Below are positions 23,483 through 25,000 of a stretch of DNA of 25,000 nucleotides, piece by piece. Position 1 is the first letter of the stretch; every line of letters begins with the position of its first letter. The notes under the pieces were generated by a model, which saw nothing but the letters and a program-made list of their open reading frames with translations, ran no database searches and had not been told where the DNA came from. A program made the translations under genes and the position numbers. This stretch comes from Chromera velia (Eukaryota > Sar > Chromeraceae). The stretch covers positions 41,607 to 66,606 of the forward strand of contig JAHBMJ010003384.1 of the NCBI GenBank assembly GCA_018398765.1, read 5' to 3'.

Positions 23483-25000
23483 CTAAATTTCCTGAGGCCT
23501 GGTGGTTCTTTGGGTCTGGGTGTCTCCTTGGATGTCGTTGAGTCTGTACTCGGTCAGGAGAGCTGTGAGAGCCTTCGCGTCGACAGGTTTGATGAGCACA
23601 CGCGAGGCGCCCGCTTTCAGGAAGGCTTGTCTCCCGTCCTCGCTGGCCTCCCCCGTCACTCCAATGACCGTCGGAGGAGGAAGGGGGGGCAGGGAGTATC
23701 GGCAATGGTCGAGAATTCGAACGATGGCCTCGGGGCCTTCCATGTTGGGCATGTGCCGGTCCATCAAGATCAACCTGATGGACTCAGCGTGCTGCTTGAA
23801 CGAATCGACAGCAGAACTACCGCATTTGGCGGAAAGTACAGGCACTCCCAAACGTTTGGCTGCAAAGAGGGCACCCATCACGCAGAGTTCGTTGTCGTCG
23901 ACAACCATCAACCGAGGCGCAGATGGAGACGAAAAAGAACGGTCATTGTCTTTGTCGGTCTGTCCGGGGACAGATTGGTGATTGGGGGAGATGGCAGCTT
24001 CGGTGCACGAACGGAGTGCTCGTCGGTGTGCGGACACATCGATAACAGAAGAAATCGACGGTTTTGTGGAAGGGGGGGTGTCTGTCTGGATTGTGCTTTC
24101 TGGTTCGTTTTTCTCCTCCTCTTTTGAAACCGTTTTCGATTCCGACTCTGAGGATGGCACTGGAATGGCGGCTGGGATCTGTTTCTTCTCCTTTACTTTT
24201 TCTCTTCCTGTCTTTTCTCTTCTGCCTTCTGCTGGTGTCTCTTCCTCCTGTAGTTTCAAAGAGGTCAGCAGGTTGCACAAATCTTTTGAATCCAACGGCT
24301 TCACCAGCACCTCTATGGCACCCGCAGCAATGAACGGCTGCCGCCCTTCCTCGCTGGTCTCTCCTGTGAGACCAACGAATTTGGGGGGCTCAAGGGGAGG
24401 GTCACGACTCTTGCAATAGTCCCGAATATGCGTGATGGCCTGGGGGCCCTCCATGTGCGGCATGTATCTGTCCATGAGGATCAGACGGACACTCTCCGCG
24501 TGTTTTCTGAACGTCTCCACTGCAGAAACCCCGTCGGATGCTGTCACGCAGGGTACACGGAGACGTTTGGCAGCAAGTTTCGCTCCCATCACACACATGT
24601 CGTTGTCGTCAACAACCAGGAGCCGTGGAGGTGCCGTAGAAGAGATGGATGGGCTCCCTGAGGTCCTGAGGGGGGAATTCGGATGACTTCTTGTGGTATC
24701 CTTTGAAAGAAGCGAAGAACGCTTAGCGGAAGGTGGGGATAGAAACGGTTTCATCAGTGGAGACGGCGGGTCTGCAAAGGTGATACGGCGGGAGGGAGTC
24801 TCGTTGAAAGACGAACGGGATGTCACGGCAGGACTCGCTGACTTTTCCTCGCCACTGACATGGAAACTGTCACGTGAGGAAAGCGAGGAGGGCAGTTTCT
24901 TCAGGTAGACGGTGGAATTCTTCGTGGGGGACTTGACCAAAGACGATGTTGAACACAGGGAATTTCTCCGCTGACTCATACTCATCCTCCGAGGTGCATG
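23483..25000 (-). CDS. Tandem response-regulator receiver (REC) domain protein, 5' end possibly beyond window
   Basis: From ATG at 24985 it encodes 500 residues to TAG (23483-23485) with no intron. The frame is open to the window edge, so more N-terminal sequence is possible. Receiver domains accept phosphate on Asp from histidine kinases. REC1 spans about 120-245 (VVDDN with D126/D127, phospho-acceptor D172 in LILMDRYMP, T207 in GLTGE, K229 in VKP). REC2 spans about 357-475 (D363/D364, D409 in LILMDRHMP, T444, K466). All key residues are present in both. The domains are close copies of each other, pointing to internal duplication. The N-terminal 115 residues and the linker (about 250-350) are Ser/Thr- and Lys/Glu-rich, disordered in look. 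No histidine kinase, HPt or DNA-binding domain is visible here; it could be the C-terminal half of a hybrid kinase or a stand-alone phosphorelay protein. Confidence 0.93.
   Translation of the reverse strand, partial: HAPRRMSMSQRRNSLCSTSSLVKSPTKNSTVYLKKLPSSLSSRDSFHVSGEEKSASPAVTSRSSFNETPSRRITFADPPSPLMKPFLSPPSAKRSSLLSKDTTRSHPNSPLRTSGSPSISSTAPPRLLVVDDNDMCVMGAKLAAKRLRVPCVTASDGVSAVETFRKHAESVRLILMDRYMPHMEGPQAITHIRDYCKSRDPPLEPPKFVGLTGETSEEGRQPFIAAGAIEVLVKPLDSKDLCNLLTSLKLQEEETPAEGRREKTGREKVKEKKQIPAAIPVPSSESESKTVSKEEEKNEPESTIQTDTPPSTKPSISSVIDVSAHRRALRSCTEAAISPNHQSVPGQTDKDNDRSFSSPSAPRLMVVDDNELCVMGALFAAKRLGVPVLSAKCGSSAVDSFKQHAESIRLILMDRHMPNMEGPEAIVRILDHCRYSLPPLPPPTVIGVTGEASEDGRQAFLKAGASRVLIKPVDAKALTALLTEYRLNDIQGDTQTQRTTRPQEI

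Noticed and set aside
23348..24127. 259-codon plus-strand frame opposite the receiver gene
   Set aside because: Antisense shadow of the REC-coding strand, whose frame carries the conserved motifs.

Overview
This window looks like nuclear DNA of a protist in the alveolate lineage. The best guess is a photosynthetic relative of Apicomplexa, such as a chromerid like Chromera. Two things support this: (1) a multi-exon protein kinase gene whose pieces match the apicomplexan MAPK2 (Pfmap-2 type) family from the activation segment to the C-terminal signature; (2) a protein with two receiver (two-component) domains, a family that algae keep and apicomplexans generally lack. Introns have CT-rich tails ending in NNGCAG and several GTCAGT-type donors. 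The genus is inference; the gene families are read from the sequence.

Layout. 1-4.9 kb (possibly to 5.7 kb): 3' part of the MAPK2-like kinase on the + strand, at least nine exons with phase-consistent junctions, and introns loaded with microsatellites. 5.7-9.4 kb: gene-poor DNA with short repeats and one doubtful reading frame. 9.4-10.8 kb: about 1 kb of (CAGA)n followed by a hairpin and a decayed array of about 31 bp. 11.7-14.3 kb: a relic zone with a short hydrophobic ORF, a GIY-YIG (T5orf172-like) ORF, and two pieces of decayed coding sequence separated by an 828-bp element with inverted repeats of about 190 bp. 14.3-20.4 kb: non-coding, AT-rich DNA with minisatellites of 22 bp and about 33 bp. 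20.4-22.3 kb: two interrupted coding relics, CTGTA repeats and a tRNA-like box A/box B element. 22.4-25 kb: a strong hairpin, then the minus-strand tandem receiver-domain gene reaching the right edge.

Only the kinase and the receiver protein are convincing working host genes. They converge and are separated by about 18 kb of repeats and relics, with no sign of an operon or shared pathway; both are phospho-signalling proteins, but a link between them would be speculation. No CRISPR array or rRNA is visible. The most unusual points are the kinase's non-TxY activation site (TTR) with an insertion of about 120 residues, splice-signal-like repeats in its introns, the paired receiver domains with complete active sites, and the GIY-YIG / inverted-repeat element / broken gene cluster.
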